Of a DNA stretch of 64,000 nt, positions 35,301 to 48,425 are shown one piece after another. Under the pieces are notes generated by a model. The model ran no database searches, was not told the origin of the DNA, and worked only from the letters and a program-made list of their open reading frames with translations. Both the position numbers and the translations under genes were made by a program. Source of the DNA: Gossypium raimondii (taxonomy: Eukaryota > Streptophyta > Magnoliopsida > Malvales > Malvaceae); contig NC_068569.1 in assembly GCF_025698545.1 (NCBI RefSeq), forward strand, positions 20,708,001 to 20,772,000, in the 5' to 3' direction. Within the stretch, counting starts at the first letter, position 1, and each line of letters starts with the position of its first letter.

Positions 35301-38300
35301 ATCACTGGTGATTACTTTGAGAATATTGGGGGCATGTTGTTTAAAGATGGGTTCTTGTACAAAACGGTGTCGATGAAGTCAATTAGTGCTCATAACATAA
35401 AACCAACGTTTGATGAACTCGAAAAGTTTCGGACACCTGGCAATAATGGAGAAGGTGAAATGGTTGGTTTATCAACTTTGTTTGCAAACAGAAAGAAAAA
35501 CCATTTCTTGAAGGGTGATGCAGTTATTGTTGTCAAGGGAGATCTGAAAAATTTAAAGGGATGGGTTGAAAAGGTTGAGGAAGAGAATGTCCATATTAGA
35601 CCGGAAATGAAAGGCCTTCCTGTAAGTCAATATTGGTATTCTTTGAGTTAAGTCTTTGATCACTAGTGTGCATGTAAGATATCTTATTGCTAGGTCATAC
35701 TTGGCCTTCAACGATGTTTTTCAGAAAACTCTTACTGTTAACGAAAAAGAGTTGTGTAAGTACTTCGAGCCTGGGAATCACGTGAAGGTTGTTTCTGGGA
35801 CGAAGGAAGGTGCAACCGGTATGGTTGTCAAGGTTGAGCAGCATGTTCTCATCATTTTATCTGATACAACCAAAGAACATGTAAGTAATACATCTTTTGA
35901 AGTCTGGTCCAGACCTAAAGAATATCTTTGTGGAAAAATAATTGGCATTTCTTATATTAGATCCGTGTTTTTGCTGATGATGTCGTTGAGAGCTCTGAAG
36001 TAACTACTGGTGTTACAAAAATTGGGGACTTTGAGCTTCATGACCTTGTGCTACTAGAGTAAGTAGTTTTTCGCTGAAGGATTTGGACTTGTCTTTAGTT
36101 AATTTGGGGTCTTAAGGTATTAATTATGTTTCAGTAACAATAGCTTTGGAGTAATTATACGTGTAGAAAGTGAAGCATTTCAGGTGAGTGACCTCTCTTA
36201 AGTAACCGGATTTTCACTGCTACTCTTTTGACTGTTCTCATGGTCGTTTACTTTCTTTTAGGTTCTTAAGGGTGTTCCAGAGCGGCCAGAGGTTTCTCTT
36301 GTCAAATTGAGGGAAATCAAATGCAAGCTTGACAAAAAATTTAATGTGCAAGACAGATATAGGAATCCTATTTCTGTGAAAGATGTGGTTAGGATACTTG
36401 AGGGTCATTGTAAAGTAAGATTCTCGTTTTTCATTTTGGTTTGTCCTAGTATTCACTTTATGAATTTTTAGTTTACTAACCATCCACTTCTATAAATTTA
36501 GGGGAAACAAGGCCCTGTAGAGCACATATACAAAGGAGTTTTGTTCGTGTATGATCGACATCACCTTGAGCATGCTGGGTTTATATGTGTTAAAGCTGAT
36601 TCTTGTTGTATAGTGGGAGGATCACGTTCCAATGGGAACAGAAATGTTAGACTTTTCTTTTCATTTTTTCGCTGGTTAATTCATGTGTAATTAACACCAT
36701 TTAATTGAGGTAGTGAACTTGATTCAATCTTTTAGGGTGATTCTTTCTCAAGATTTGGTAGCTTCAAGACTCCACCACGTGTACCACCATCACCAAGCAG
36801 ATTTGCTAGGGGAGGTCCTCCATTTGATTGTATGTTGGTTTTGTCATTCTTGTTTGTACAAACATGGTTTTTGGATTTGTCTGAATTTTCATTTTCTCTA
36901 GTTAAGTGATTAAGTTTCAGTATAAGCTTGATGCTATTAGTTTCTGCCTATTCAAAACAGCCAGCGGGAGACACAGAGGTGGAAGAGGAGGGCATGATGC
37001 TTTGATTGGTACTACTGTGAAAATTCGACAGGGTCCTTTTAAGGGTTACCGTGGACGTGTTGTAGATATTAAAGGTCAATCAGTTAGAGTTGAGTTGGAG
37101 TCTCAAATGAAGGTTGTTACAGGCAAGTTCAGGTTAATGTTCGAAATGTTTTCTCCTTTTCTCTAGCATCTTTATGACTTATAGAACTTGTTCATGTCTG
37201 CAGTCGATCGCAATTTTATATCTGATAATGTGGTTATTCAACACCCACTCGGTAAATATGATTTCCTTGGCATCCATTTTGTTGTTTCTTGACTATGAAA
37301 GCTCTCTTCTTACGTGTTCTGATGTTGTATGTTTTATTTTTTCACCAGTGATACATCTCGATATGGTATGGGAAGTGAAACACCTATGCACCCTTCACGA
37401 ACTCCTTTACATCTATATATGACTCCTATGAGAGATCCTGGAGGTACCTTTTTTTTCATGTATTTAGTGTTTTCTTGTGCTTTTCAAGTGTGGATACTTC
37501 CATTAATAACTGATATTGTTATATACTAGGACCATAGTAATTGGTTACTTTTATGTTCTCTGTAGCAACACCAATCCATGATGGCATGAGAACACCTATG
37601 CGTGACAGGGCATGGAATCCTTATGCACCAATGAGTCCACCCAGGTTTATTTGTAGATTCCATTTATTGAGTGCATCCTGCCTCAGTGGTTTAATCATGC
37701 CTGGTTAACGATTGGTTTTTTATTATTATTATGACTGCAAATTAGGGATAATTGGGAGGAAGGAAATCCTGCCTCTTGGGGAACTAGTCCGCAGTATCAG
37801 GTTAGATTTCTTCCACGGTTTGGTGCCATTAGTGATATAGCTATTTTTCCTAACTGAAAGTATATGAATTTGATTCGTTCGTTGTAAAATAACTGTAATG
37901 CTGTTCCTTTCAGCCTGGAAGTCCTCCTTCAAGGGCATATGAAGCACCTACTCCTGGTTCAGGTTGGGCTAGTACTCCTGGTGGTAATTACAGTGAGGCT
38001 GGAACACCAAGGGATAGCAATTTGGCTTATGGTAATTATATTTTGGCTTACTTTTGCTATTTGAATGTGTTGATGTTCTTTAGTGTTGCACTGTTGCTCA
38101 TATTGTATGTTTGTTTCAGCCAATGCTCCTAGTCCTTATATGCCATCAACTCCCAGTGGGCAGCCTATGACGCCAAGCTCGGGATTCTATATTCCAGGTA
38201 CACCTGGAGGGCAGCCAATGACACCTGGAACTGGCGGTCTTGATATTATCTCTCCTGTAATAGGTACTTTTTCTGTCTCCCCCACCTGTTTTTTTTAGAA

Positions 38301-39969
38301 TACTGAACATTTTTTATTTGGGTCATTGCCTGGAGGTTCTGGATGTTTTTATGGGATTTAAATTTTATTTCCCATATAATTCATTAATTCTTTTTATACC
38401 TGATCTGTTTTGGTGACAAATTCTGAATAACTTACCTTTTTGATCAGTTCTTAAAATTTCTTTTATTAGTTCTCTGTTGTTAACCCTGGAACCCATTTTG
38501 AGTTTGTTTTTCATTATGACTGAAGAAATGAAGGCTTCGGTACTTCTGTAGTTTTTCTAGAATGCTTTAAGTTTATGTTAATTTATTTCCTGCATTGCAG
38601 TTCAAAACTTTAAGAAAATGAAAGAAAAAAGTAAACTGTAAATATCCCTCCAATTTAACATTCAGTGCTTGCAGGTGCTGACAATGAAGGACCATGGTTC
38701 ATGCCTGATATTTTGGTCAATGTGCACAAATCTGGAGATGAGACTCTTGGAATTATCCAAGAGGTGCTTCAGGTATGTCTTCCATCAATGTTCTAAAAAT
38801 ATTTGCCTTTTGCTTCTGTATAAATATACATTTACAAATTATTTTCTTCAGTGCCATGAAAATTGAAGTGGTCTTGGTTTAATTTTTATTACAATTGCTT
38901 AATTGGTTATTATCTTTAATGATTACATATTTCAAATATATCTATGTTCTAAAGGTGCATGTACCATCCACGAATGTCCTTTGTTTGAAATACTTGCATT
39001 TCGGTTCAGTTTTTCATGTGTAGTCCTCTTAAAAGTTGTCCCCAAAACCAATACTAGGCTAAGGAAATTGAATCCATGTTTAATTGAGAGCTGAGCATTG
39101 GTATTAATCAACTTTAGGCTATAGCTTATGGCATGAATTGTTTGGGTTTATAATTATAGATTATATGTTTGGTTATGGGAATAATCTTTTATTGTTAGAT
39201 ACAATATTGATACCTCTATGTATGTTATGACATGTTCATGTGTTCCTGTCTTTTTCATGTTATTTCTCGTATTGCGATTTTTTTTTCTTGTTATACTTGT
39301 GTAATGTCTCAATTCATTTTATATCTTGCATGGTTTTTGGTAGTGGTTCAATTTAGAGGGCAAATAAGTGTTCGTAATTTGTCATAATGGTTCAATTTAG
39401 AGAAATTTGTGTTTGTATAGTGTATATGTTATTTTTGTTTCCAAAGTATGACAATTTATGTGAAGTTTAACTTTTGTATTCATTTTATATAGATTTTAAA
39501 GTTTTCATATGTCGGGTATTTATGATATTTTAACTCTTAATTTTCTGAAGCATAGTCAGGGCATATACTCTAGTATTGTAATAGATATTACCACAAAAAA
39601 TGGTCAGTTTTTAGACCTCATGGGACCAAGCTGCTGTTGAAACCTCATCTGTAGTGAGGCATGTTGTAAGGCACTGTTATTGACTGTAATGGGAGTGTTT
39701 GAAAAATAATTGATGGTCCATAAATACAGGATGGATCGTGTAAGGTGGGGCTCGGATTAAATGGCAGTGGCGATACCATAATTGTGATGCCGAGTGAGAT
39801 GGAGATAGTACCCCCAAGGAAATCAGATAAGATCAAAATCATGGGTGGCTCACTTCGTGGGGTTACTGGCAAGTTAATTGGTGTGGATGGCACGGATGGC
39901 ATTGTAAGGATAGATGACAGTCTTGATGTCAAGATTTTGGACTTGGTTATGCTAGCAAAATTACCCTAA
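32392..39969 (+). CDS. SPT5: Transcription elongation factor SPT5
   Basis: SPT5 pairs with SPT4 on RNA polymerase II in the nucleus and controls pausing and elongation. I place 22 exons: 32392-32722, 33966-34204, 34315-34461, 34560-34718, 34801-34884, 35095-35165, 35264-35621, 35725-35880, 35961-36058, 36135-36183, 36262-36414, 36502-36645, 36736-36829, 36961-37122, 37204-37251, 37349-37443, 37566-37644, 37746-37800, 37914-38031, 38120-38263, 38675-38772, 39730-39969. Order of parts: acidic N-terminus (residues 1-110), NGN domain (about 183-270), KOW modules (about 275-315, 425-460, 465-515, 530-565, 616-655, 675-750), a C-terminal repeat rich in TPM, TPL and SPP (about 765-930), and a last KOW (about 975-1040). 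The exons sum to 3122 bases, one short of 1041 codons: exon 15 appears to lack one base. Intron 14 starts GC. The frame is otherwise open. Confidence 0.93.
37123..37203 (+). other. Non-canonical GC-AG intron in SPT5
   Basis: The donor reads acag/gcaagt, a perfect consensus apart from GC. It joins KVVT to VDRNFISDN as in other SPT5 proteins. The nearby GT donor at 37132 (ttcag/gttaat) would place an in-frame TGA in exon 15. Confidence 0.75.
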
Positions 39970-40280
39970 TCAACATATACAAAAAATAAACATCAAAATT
40001 AACAGTATATTATTACTATTATTTATTGAGCAATTTTTTTGTGAGGAATTGTTAATAATATGAGCTCTCCCCCTTTCTCTCTCTGCATTGGTGCATAGTC
40101 AAACTTATTTATTAGTACGAATGATTTGATTCTCAATGCCCAAATTTCAATGGTTGATGTAATTTTTCATGTATGGGGCTGCAGTGTTATGTATAAAAAA
40201 TGTGGGTGCAAGTAGCGGCAAAAGGTCGACCATGACTCTTTATTATCATATCTATGCTTTTCCGTATTCAATGGAGATGG
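39970..40280 (+). other. 3' flank and likely 3' UTR of SPT5
   Basis: No other gene is seen. Phrases such as aaaaaataaac (about 39980) and gtataaaaaatg (about 40192) could serve polyadenylation but cannot be proved. Confidence 0.35.
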
Positions 40281-41355
40281 AGGGGCTATGCATGCATGTA
40301 TTTGGACTTTTAATTAAATGTCACGGGATCAAGTAATGTTAAGCAAGACTGTGCATGTTTTCCAGCTGTTGTTTCTTTATCTTTAAGAAAGCCTGAATTT
40401 ATTTTATGGAATATCTTTCAGGATCTATTAAGGATACTGAGGTCACATTTCATTATACCAATAATAGATTAAATACGATTGGATTAGAGGAGTCCGGTGC
40501 TTGTTATCGGGCTGGGTTGGCCTCCCCCCATTTCGTTTTTCAAAAAATAATAATATTTTAATTTTTTTAATTTTAATTGATATTTTATATATTTTTACAA
40601 TTAAGTTTATATAACATTTTTATTATTTAAACCGAAATTGGGTCAGGCTGACGTGTGAAAATTCTTCTCCAGGCTTGCTCTAACTCAGATCGGGTTTACG
40701 GGGCCGGGTAGGCTATCCGACCCTTGGATAGTACTAGATGGGATATATAAAATAATGTGATTAAAATAATATGGGAAAATGGTTGAAAATCCCATACCAT
40801 GAATGTAAAAATTATTAAAAAGGTTTTTATCATTCAAGGCTTCGGTATTTAGTGGCTTCATAACAATAATTAAGTAAAAAAGCATAGTGTGGGAGAATGG
40901 ATGAGTTAATGCTGCTTGGCATGTAAGCTTTGTTGGCTTTCTCACATATTTTATATTTAAGGTGGGTAACAATACATGGAGACTGCCAACGCTTGAAAAC
41001 CAACTCACTACTGCTGCAACTCTTCAATCTTTAAGAGAGTAAATAATTTGTTGGCTTTGGACTGCTGGAAAAAAAACACTTTTTTAATCAAGGAAGGATA
41101 GATTTTGTAACAATGACAGGACGGCCTTGGAACTGGATATGGAAGAAGGTTCAATTAACCACATCATGCATCAGAGATGTGTATATTTTCCAGAGAATTG
41201 GTTCATTGAGCTGTCAGATGCAGACACTTCAATTATAAACCTTAAACCAATGAATCAAATTACATTTTCCCATCATCAAAACCATATTCTCTCTTATCAA
41301 ATTAATCGGAGCCTGATCATCCATTTCAATCACATAAAGAATTTAGTCCTACAAT

Positions 41356-41359
<4 letters not shown>
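40281..41359. other. Spacer between SPT5 and SCPL, nothing firm
   Basis: The phrases gggctgggttggcc (about 40509) and gggccgggtaggct (about 40700) look like pieces of a degraded repeat. No supported gene. Confidence 0.4.

Positions 41360-41393
<34 letters not shown>
41360..41393. repeat. CT microsatellite
   Basis: About seventeen CT units, located just beyond the 3' end of the minus-strand SCPL gene. Confidence 0.95.
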
Positions 41394-41396
<3 letters not shown>

Positions 41397-41533
41397 ACTA
41401 CAAATCAAGGTTTGCCCCCATTTTCTTCTGGAGACACCCCCTTATTCCTTTATTACCCTATTGGACGAGCATATTCTGAAACTCGGAACAACTTGAAACT
41501 GTATCACACTTTGCTGTATGGTTTACAGTGTTC

Positions 41534-44500
41534 TCATTCATGAATGGGAGGATGTATATTGTTCGGCAGTCTCCGGCCATGGACGAATGAACTGAACAAA
41601 TGCAAGGCTCTTGATGGTTGTGAATATGGTACCATATGTGCAGCCCCCCTCACAGTGGCAAAGGTCAACAAATTTCCGTATTCAGTCACCCATCCTCCAA
41701 CCTAACCAAAAAACATAGACCCAAGAAAGTGAAGAAAGTTGCAAACCTTAAAAGCATAACTCTTTAGATTTGTTGGCAATCATTAAAAACCTGCTGTTTG
41801 TGAAACCAAGCTCCATATGGGACTGTAATCTTGAACTTCAAGTCATGAGCTAGTTCACGAACCAGTGTCCTCGAGCCAAGCAATGGCACTACCGAGTCTT
41901 GATCCCCACTGCAATCATTAATTTTGACTAATTACACACACACACACATATATAATTATAGCATCCATGCTCCATGTGTGAAATAAGGTAAAGAGATTCT
42001 CTATTTTACCTGAATATCCAGACAGGAATGCCATTCAGGATAATTTTTTTGAGAATAGGAAGGATGTTTATGTTACCATCACTGTCACTGTAGCTTAAAC
42101 GACTGTTCAGTGCACACACAAAAAACCACCATCATGGCGTAAAGGATCATTAGAAATTCTAAACAATACTTTTATAAAAAGCATGTCACTGATTTAAGAT
42201 ACCATAAGATCCATTACATACTATCCTTAGGATAAATGTTGACACAACTCCCAAACCCACTACCATATTTGAACTTACCCACTGCACATACTCCAATCAT
42301 AAGGTAATTTGGTGCGATTAGCATAAAGTGCCATCTGAACCTCAGGTAGGTTTAAGTAGAAACGCCTTTCAAAGCTCATACACACATCAATACCAATACT
42401 TATCTTCGTTGCCTGTGTATATCAGGAAAAGTTAATCATTGCAGAGGTGAGAAAAAAGAAATGACGGATACGGGGTTTAATTCAGTTAGTTCATGCAACT
42501 ACTTGTAAGAAGGAAGAAAGGAAAAGAGAAGCATACCATTTTCCGCAATCTCAATTCTTGTTCGACGAGAGATGGATAACAAATATCTAGGAGAACATCA
42601 TAATTGTTCACATAATTACCAACGATTCTATTTGCTTCAACTATGGCCTGGGAGCAGGGGCGGGATACATTATGAGGACTCTCAAAGACATAGTCATCGA
42701 AATCACATTCATTCATGATGGTAAGGCCAACTTCATCAGAAATCATCCCATGTGACCAGAAGAATTCATATGTTGCAGGAACATCCCGATCAAGTCGTAG
42801 AAGAGGATTCCCAATCTAAAATCAGAAAAGAAAATTAATAAAATGAAACAAGCCAAGTAAAAATGTTAAACAAATCAAAGGAAGAACCACAAGATCCCAA
42901 TATCATCTTCTCTTTTATTTCTTATCAAATAACATAGGGTAGTGCAAGTTTTCTTACAGCAACTCCTTTGATGTTAAACTTAAAACCCTTTGATCGTGCA
43001 TTATGATCCAGTAGAACTTCAGCCAACTGTGGTATGTAATGTCCTGTATGACAACGCGTCATGCAACTGTAAAACTGAATCAAGGTAAAAGGTGGACTGA
43101 AAATTTTCTGATTACTGCCTTAAATAACAACAATACTAAGACTTGGTACCAAATCTAAAATATATCATATTCTATTTTGATACTGTAAAAGAGTAGGAAA
43201 TGACATAGAATTTTGCTATTGCATCTGATTTGCCATGTAGAAACATGTAGTTGTAGACAGGCATTTTCCAAAGTGTTTCTGTAAACTAAACTTACCTGCA
43301 TAGCTTTCTCCAGTAAGAAACAGTTCTCTGGACTTGAATTCTGGGAACTTCTCATACCATTTCATCATGAAAATATACATATCCTTGGCTGACAGGAAAA
43401 AGAGATCAAGTTCTTAACAATTTTTTTTCTCCAAAACTATAAATTTCAATATCTATCAATGAAGCTTGTTGCAGGAATTATCCTAAGATCAGTTGGTGAA
43501 ATCACATTACCAGTGGAAGCATCCCCACGGATATAATCTGAAGATGTATTTGAGTAAGACCAGCCTACACCAACAGGGGACTCAACAAACAGGAGATTTG
43601 ATGCTATTGAGAACAAAATGAAAAAAAGAAGAAAGAACATTATTTGTATTCATTAACAATCAAATACTGAAATCTCATTGCATTTTAATGCAATAAACAT
43701 ATTTTGTACCTTTGTTCCATGACATTGAATTTATTCGAAGGCTTCGGCCGTCACCTCTAGGATAAAATGGACCCAATTCTGTAAAAGCACCCCCTCCCAC
43801 GGAGGAACACCCTGGCCCTGAAATGAAATTTGAGGATAACAATCAATATAAACAGAGAATCATCTCTACTCCCATGGCTACAACATATCATCACTCTCTC
43901 TCTCTCTCAATACATTTGAACTAGTTTTGAAGCTAAAACCAGGGTCTCCACTTTTAAACATGACCAAGTTCATAAGCCCAAACATGAATGAGAGAAATAT
44001 AGCAGGAGCAAGGTCTACTACCCCCGAATTTAGGGCGTTTTGAATACAAATATACTCATTAATGTTCTAGAGTTTTTGTTTTATTTTTTTTTACATATAT
44101 TTAGAATCTCAAAAGATACTCTTTCAGAAATAAGTTAATAATACCAAGCATTGATAAAAGGAACCAAAGTACAACATGTGGGAGAAAACGGTGGTTTCAC
44201 ACAACGAAAATGAATCTTCACCCCGGAAAGACAGAAAACAAAACCCAAAAAAAATTTAAGTACTAAATTGAAAACAATGTGACAGAAGAAAGAATGAAAG
44301 TACAAATACACAACAACCACACAGACAACAATGGGAACATATTTCATATCAAAACTCAATAATTCAGTCCACAAAGCAGCAACAACAACAACAACAACAA
44401 CAAAAAGATTTGAAAATAATGGACTGAAGATTCAAGTTTTATAGAAGAGCAAAAAAGCACAGAACCTCCATTGAGCCAGAGAGTGAGGGGCTGCTTCTCA

Positions 44501-44745
44501 GGGTTCTTATCAGCTTCAACGAAGTAATAAAACAAGCTCCTCCCAGCCTTTACATCTACATCAACATACCCAGCATACTGCTTAAACCCAACTGGCGGCT
44601 GACCAGGTAATTTCACTACCAGATCCTCCGCTGGATACCCTTTCACCCCCACTCTCACCGCCACCGCCGCCAATGCAATGCTAAAAAAAACCCCACCAAA
44701 CCTGTTCCACCTACCCATCTCAAAATACCCTTTATCTTCACACAT
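41534..44745 (-). CDS. Serine carboxypeptidase-like protein (SCPL42/43-like)
   Basis: Peptidase family S10. These are secreted or vacuolar carboxypeptidases; some members are acyltransferases. Ten exons on the minus strand: 44745-44466, 43817-43710, 43603-43511, 43388-43296, 43043-42958, 42815-42537, 42412-42279, 42102-42010, 41908-41791, 41701-41534. The sum is 1452 bases, 483 residues, in frame throughout with GT-AG introns. A hydrophobic signal sequence (about residues 16-35) precedes [23 protein letters not shown] (92-99) forms the oxyanion region. Catalytic Ser is in GESYAG (Ser189), Asp in SGDQDSVVP (about 393), His in RGAAHMVPY (450). The Met at residue 10 (44718) would give a more usual signal peptide and may be the true start. 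Length and order fit the SCPL42-45 group, which resembles true carboxypeptidases more than acyltransferases. Confidence 0.93.
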
Positions 44746-46440
44746 ATGAATTATACCTCAGAACCCTATATAATGTCAGGAAAAACACCAAAAAAGAAGT
44801 ACATAAATGAATAAAGTAAGGGAAAAAAAGAAAGAAACAGAAACAGAAAATATAATTACGATGGTGATAATGATAACATAAGCAATATCTTTAACCAATA
44901 TATATATACAAATTAACATCTAATTTCTGTTACATATACTTACAAGTAGCACGTGAATTCTGGGTTTGCTTGTAACAAAAAAGAAAAGTAGAGTATAATA
45001 CGATTATTATATATAAATTTTTAGGAACGAGAAGAGATCCGAATTGTGCTCAATATAGGAACACTTGCTATAAACAGATATATAGGGGTTTGAATTGAGG
45101 AAGGAAAGAAGCTTCATCCTTACAGTTGCTGCCAAGCTGTGTTACCGTTTACTACCTACCTATTACTACCCCTTTGGGTTTTTTTTTAACTGTAGGCCAA
45201 AACAAAAGCATGCAAAACCTATTCTTATTTTTAATTTAAAATCCGTAATTTTTAAAATAAAAATATGTACGTATAATTGTTTAGTTTTAATAAAATATCC
45301 TTAATTTAATTTATTATTTTATTTCTTTGACTGCGAATCTAATCACACGATCTTATAATAAGAACAAGAGATCTTTCTCGATCAATCCATTTGCCCCTCA
45401 TTCTTCGAAAATCAGAAAGATCCTTTTCAAGTTTAAATTTACTCATTTGAAATCTGGGTTCTTCTACTTCATTTTTATTTACTTATTTATTATTTTGATT
45501 ATTTTTTTCCCCTCGTATAACCCCGCAATTGAGATAGTAATTTAATAATGGAGAAGAAAAAAAGAGATACCCCTTGGCATCTTCTAAACTGATCAGATTC
45601 TGATAGACAAAAAGTCTGACAACTTCTGCAGTCAAATAAGTCAAAGGAAGGAAAAGTCGCTATTTCGGCTGCTCCATGCAAAGTGGGTTTTAACATGATT
45701 TGGGGAGATTGAAAGGCACGGACCAATGGTTGAATAGGTTTTGAAAGGAATCTATTTTTGTTTACAAAATCAAGGCACGCGCCAGTGACTTCAATTTGGA
45801 TTTAACATTTTACTTTCTCTTTCAATTCTTCAATCATTCAATTATTTAAATTTTAATAAATTTTATATTTATTTACCCTTACTACTTAATTTGATCTTTC
45901 AACTATAACTAAAATATTAATTTAAAATGTTTAGACTTTTCAACAAAAATCCAAAATTATTAGAAAATTCAAAAAATATATATGAAATTCATAATTTATT
46001 TTTCTAGAATTATAAAAAATTAAGATTAAAGTTGTGTGAAAAAAATAAAAATTCATAAGAGATCTTATTTTTATAATTAAAAAAAAAATACATGGAATCC
46101 CATTGTCTAGCTGCAAATCTTTGTGCTGTATGGTCCTTTTGTTCTGTTTCACTTGATGAAAAACAAAGTTTTCTGCTCCTCGTTTTAAGGGTAAGTTGAA
46201 AATGGTGAATATGACTAAAAACAATTGAGACCTCGTCTGTATTGAAAAGAATGTTTTAATGTTAAAATGTAAGGTTTACTATCATCACAAGTATTATGAG
46301 AATGAAAAAGAAATTCAGTTTATACCATACTATATATGCCAGCTTTAAAGTTTATACTTGCTTATTAATGAAGTGATTTCATGACCCATTGATGTCCAAA
46401 ATAATTTTCCAACATTCATAATTTATACTATTGCAATTGG
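44746..46440. other. Promoter side of SCPL and AT-rich spacer
   Basis: The stretch upstream of SCPL should hold its promoter but no element is distinctive. Short frames at 45095-46224 lack recognised domains or conserved features. Confidence 0.4.
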
Positions 46441-46446
46441 GAAGCC

Positions 46447-46683
46447 AGATTTCACATGGTAGAGTTGGAGAGTGATTGTTCTACTACTATAGATCTCCTC
46501 ATGTGTAACAACAATGGTCGTGAAGCTCGACATACATTGGATGAAGTTGAAAGGCAATGTAATAGAGATTAACAAGGCAGGTTCAAGCATATTTTCAAAG
46601 AGATAAATAAGGTTGTGGATCATATAATAAAGATTACCAATACTTATGACTCTATCTTCATAGATTTAGGCAACCGCCCATGA
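46447..46683 (+). pseudogene. RNase H-like fragment of LINE/RVT_3 type
   Basis: The first part reads MVELESDCSTTIDLL, and after a frame change HIFKEINKVVDHI. These fit the VEVESDS..VVKLL and HIxREANxVADxLA signatures of the plant RNase H-like domain found at LINE 3' ends and in related host genes. A stop and one frameshift lie between the two parts. No reverse transcriptase precedes it. Old fragment. Confidence 0.55.
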
Positions 46684-47019
46684 ATATCTGCAAATTGTTA
46701 TTAGATGATCTTAATAGTGTTGCGCACACTGCAGTTTGTGATGTTGAATTTTTAAGTTTATCAAAGCTTGACCCTCACTTCCACACGAAAAAAAGGTGTA
46801 TCCATATCTCTTAATTATTTATTAAGAGTTGTGATTATTAAAAGAATACCAAATTGAATAGACATGTTTATTACTAAAATAAATTTGTGTTTGTATGAAT
46901 GGATGAGAAGTTTTTCATAAATAGGATTTAAAATTTATTTGGATTGACACACTAAAAGACACTAGAAAAAAATATGGAGACAATTTATTTTATTCTCCCT
47001 CATATTCAATGGTTATTCT

Positions 47020-47525
47020 ACAAAATTTTGGTAAAAAACACTCTAGTCTCTCTCAAATTTAAAATTGAGTAAATTAGTCACTCTCAAGAAATTGGAGCAA
47101 TTATTGATCTCTGTTAATTTTGAAAGTGAGCAATTAATCATGGCATTAATGTCTTTTATTAATCATGACAAATTTATCCCTTGATGTTTACATATTTTGT
47201 TAATTTAGTCTTAATTCTAAAAATCCGATAAATTTAGCTAAACATTTACACATTTATAAAAATATTGCAGACTAAATTTGTTAAATCATGACCAAATTGA
47301 TAGAATGTGTAAATTATAATAGCTCAATTTATTATTATCCCAATCAAACTTATGTAAAATTGACGGAAAAACATTAACATTATGATTAATTATCCTTTAT
47401 TGCCCACTCTCAAAACCGACAATGACTAAATTACTTAGATTTTTGAAAGGGTTCAATTTGCTCAATATAAAAATTGAGAGGGACTGGAGAGGTCTTTTAT
47501 CCAAATTTTTTATAAAATTGATATT
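47020..47525. repeat. Imperfect inverted repeat, about 500 bp
   Basis: The left arm (about 47020-47155, ctctagtctctctcaaattt and following) is the inverse of the right arm (about 47375-47525, ending gagagggactggagaggtc). Both contain a gcaatta/taattg stretch. MITE-like; no clean target duplication found. Confidence 0.5.
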
Positions 47526-47966
47526 CTTATTATACACTACTCAATGAATTATTTTCATATGCACAAAACACATATAATTATTAGGCTTCATTGTATTATC
47601 AAGCTTTATTTATTAATAAATTTTTATATACCAACATATGATAGAAGCGAATAAAATCTTAAAGAAAATAAAATATTTATATTTTCCGAAGCCTTTACTA
47701 ATCACTCACAAACCAACAAAAACATTTGTTGAAGTTAAAAATGCCTAGTAAAGTTATCATCTTTGGTTAGTGCCTTTATAGTAATCCACTATTGATGTTG
47801 ACCAGAGTTAAATTGCACAAACGTAGCTATGTCTACTACCTCTTTTGGCATTGCAGTCACATGCAGGTTATGTTCACAACACTGGAACTGGTAGCTTGTC
47901 GCGATTTTCTCAATTGAAAGATCCCATATGAGTAAAATAAATGTTTAAAAATAGTAATTCAAAAAA

Positions 47967-48416
47967 AAATAAACTATAAAAATAGTTATTTTTGTTTGTT
48001 TCAGATTACATTTTAATCACTTAGGTTTGAAATGTTACGTTTTAGTCACTTACGTTATCGTTTTGTAACAAGTGGTCACTCTACTGTTAAACTCCGTTAC
48101 CTCCCTAATGGCAATCCTACGTGACAGTCCAAATGAGTTTTAAATATCAGCTTAGATGTCGAGTTGCTGGGATAAAAATATGTTTTTAATTAAATAAATT
48201 TAATTTGAACTACCACGTAAGACAACCAAGTTGGCATTTAAAACCTATTTGGATTGTCACGTAGAAGCATTGTAAGGGAGGTAACGGAGCTTAACGGTAG
48301 AGTGGCTATTTCGTAACAAAACGATAACGTAAGTGACTGAAACATAATAATTCAAACATAAAAAGTTAAAATGTAATCTAAAACAAACAAAAATAACTAT
48401 TTTTTATAATTTACCT
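47967..48416. mobile_element. Mutator-type foldback (MuMITE) with 9-bp target duplication
   Basis: A 450 bp element. Its arms (about 47967-48165 and 48235-48416) are inverse copies with phrases atgttacgttttagtcactt and acgttatcgttttgt. The flanking duplication TTCAAAAAA is perfect (47958-47966 and 48417-48425), though it is of low complexity. The arms are related to the element at 58053-58807. No coding capacity. Confidence 0.75.
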
Positions 48417-48425
48417 TTCAAAAAA

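Noticed and set aside
45095..46224. Several short frames beside the SCPL promoter
   Set aside because: No recognised domain, low-complexity AT-rich composition and no conserved start or splice pattern.
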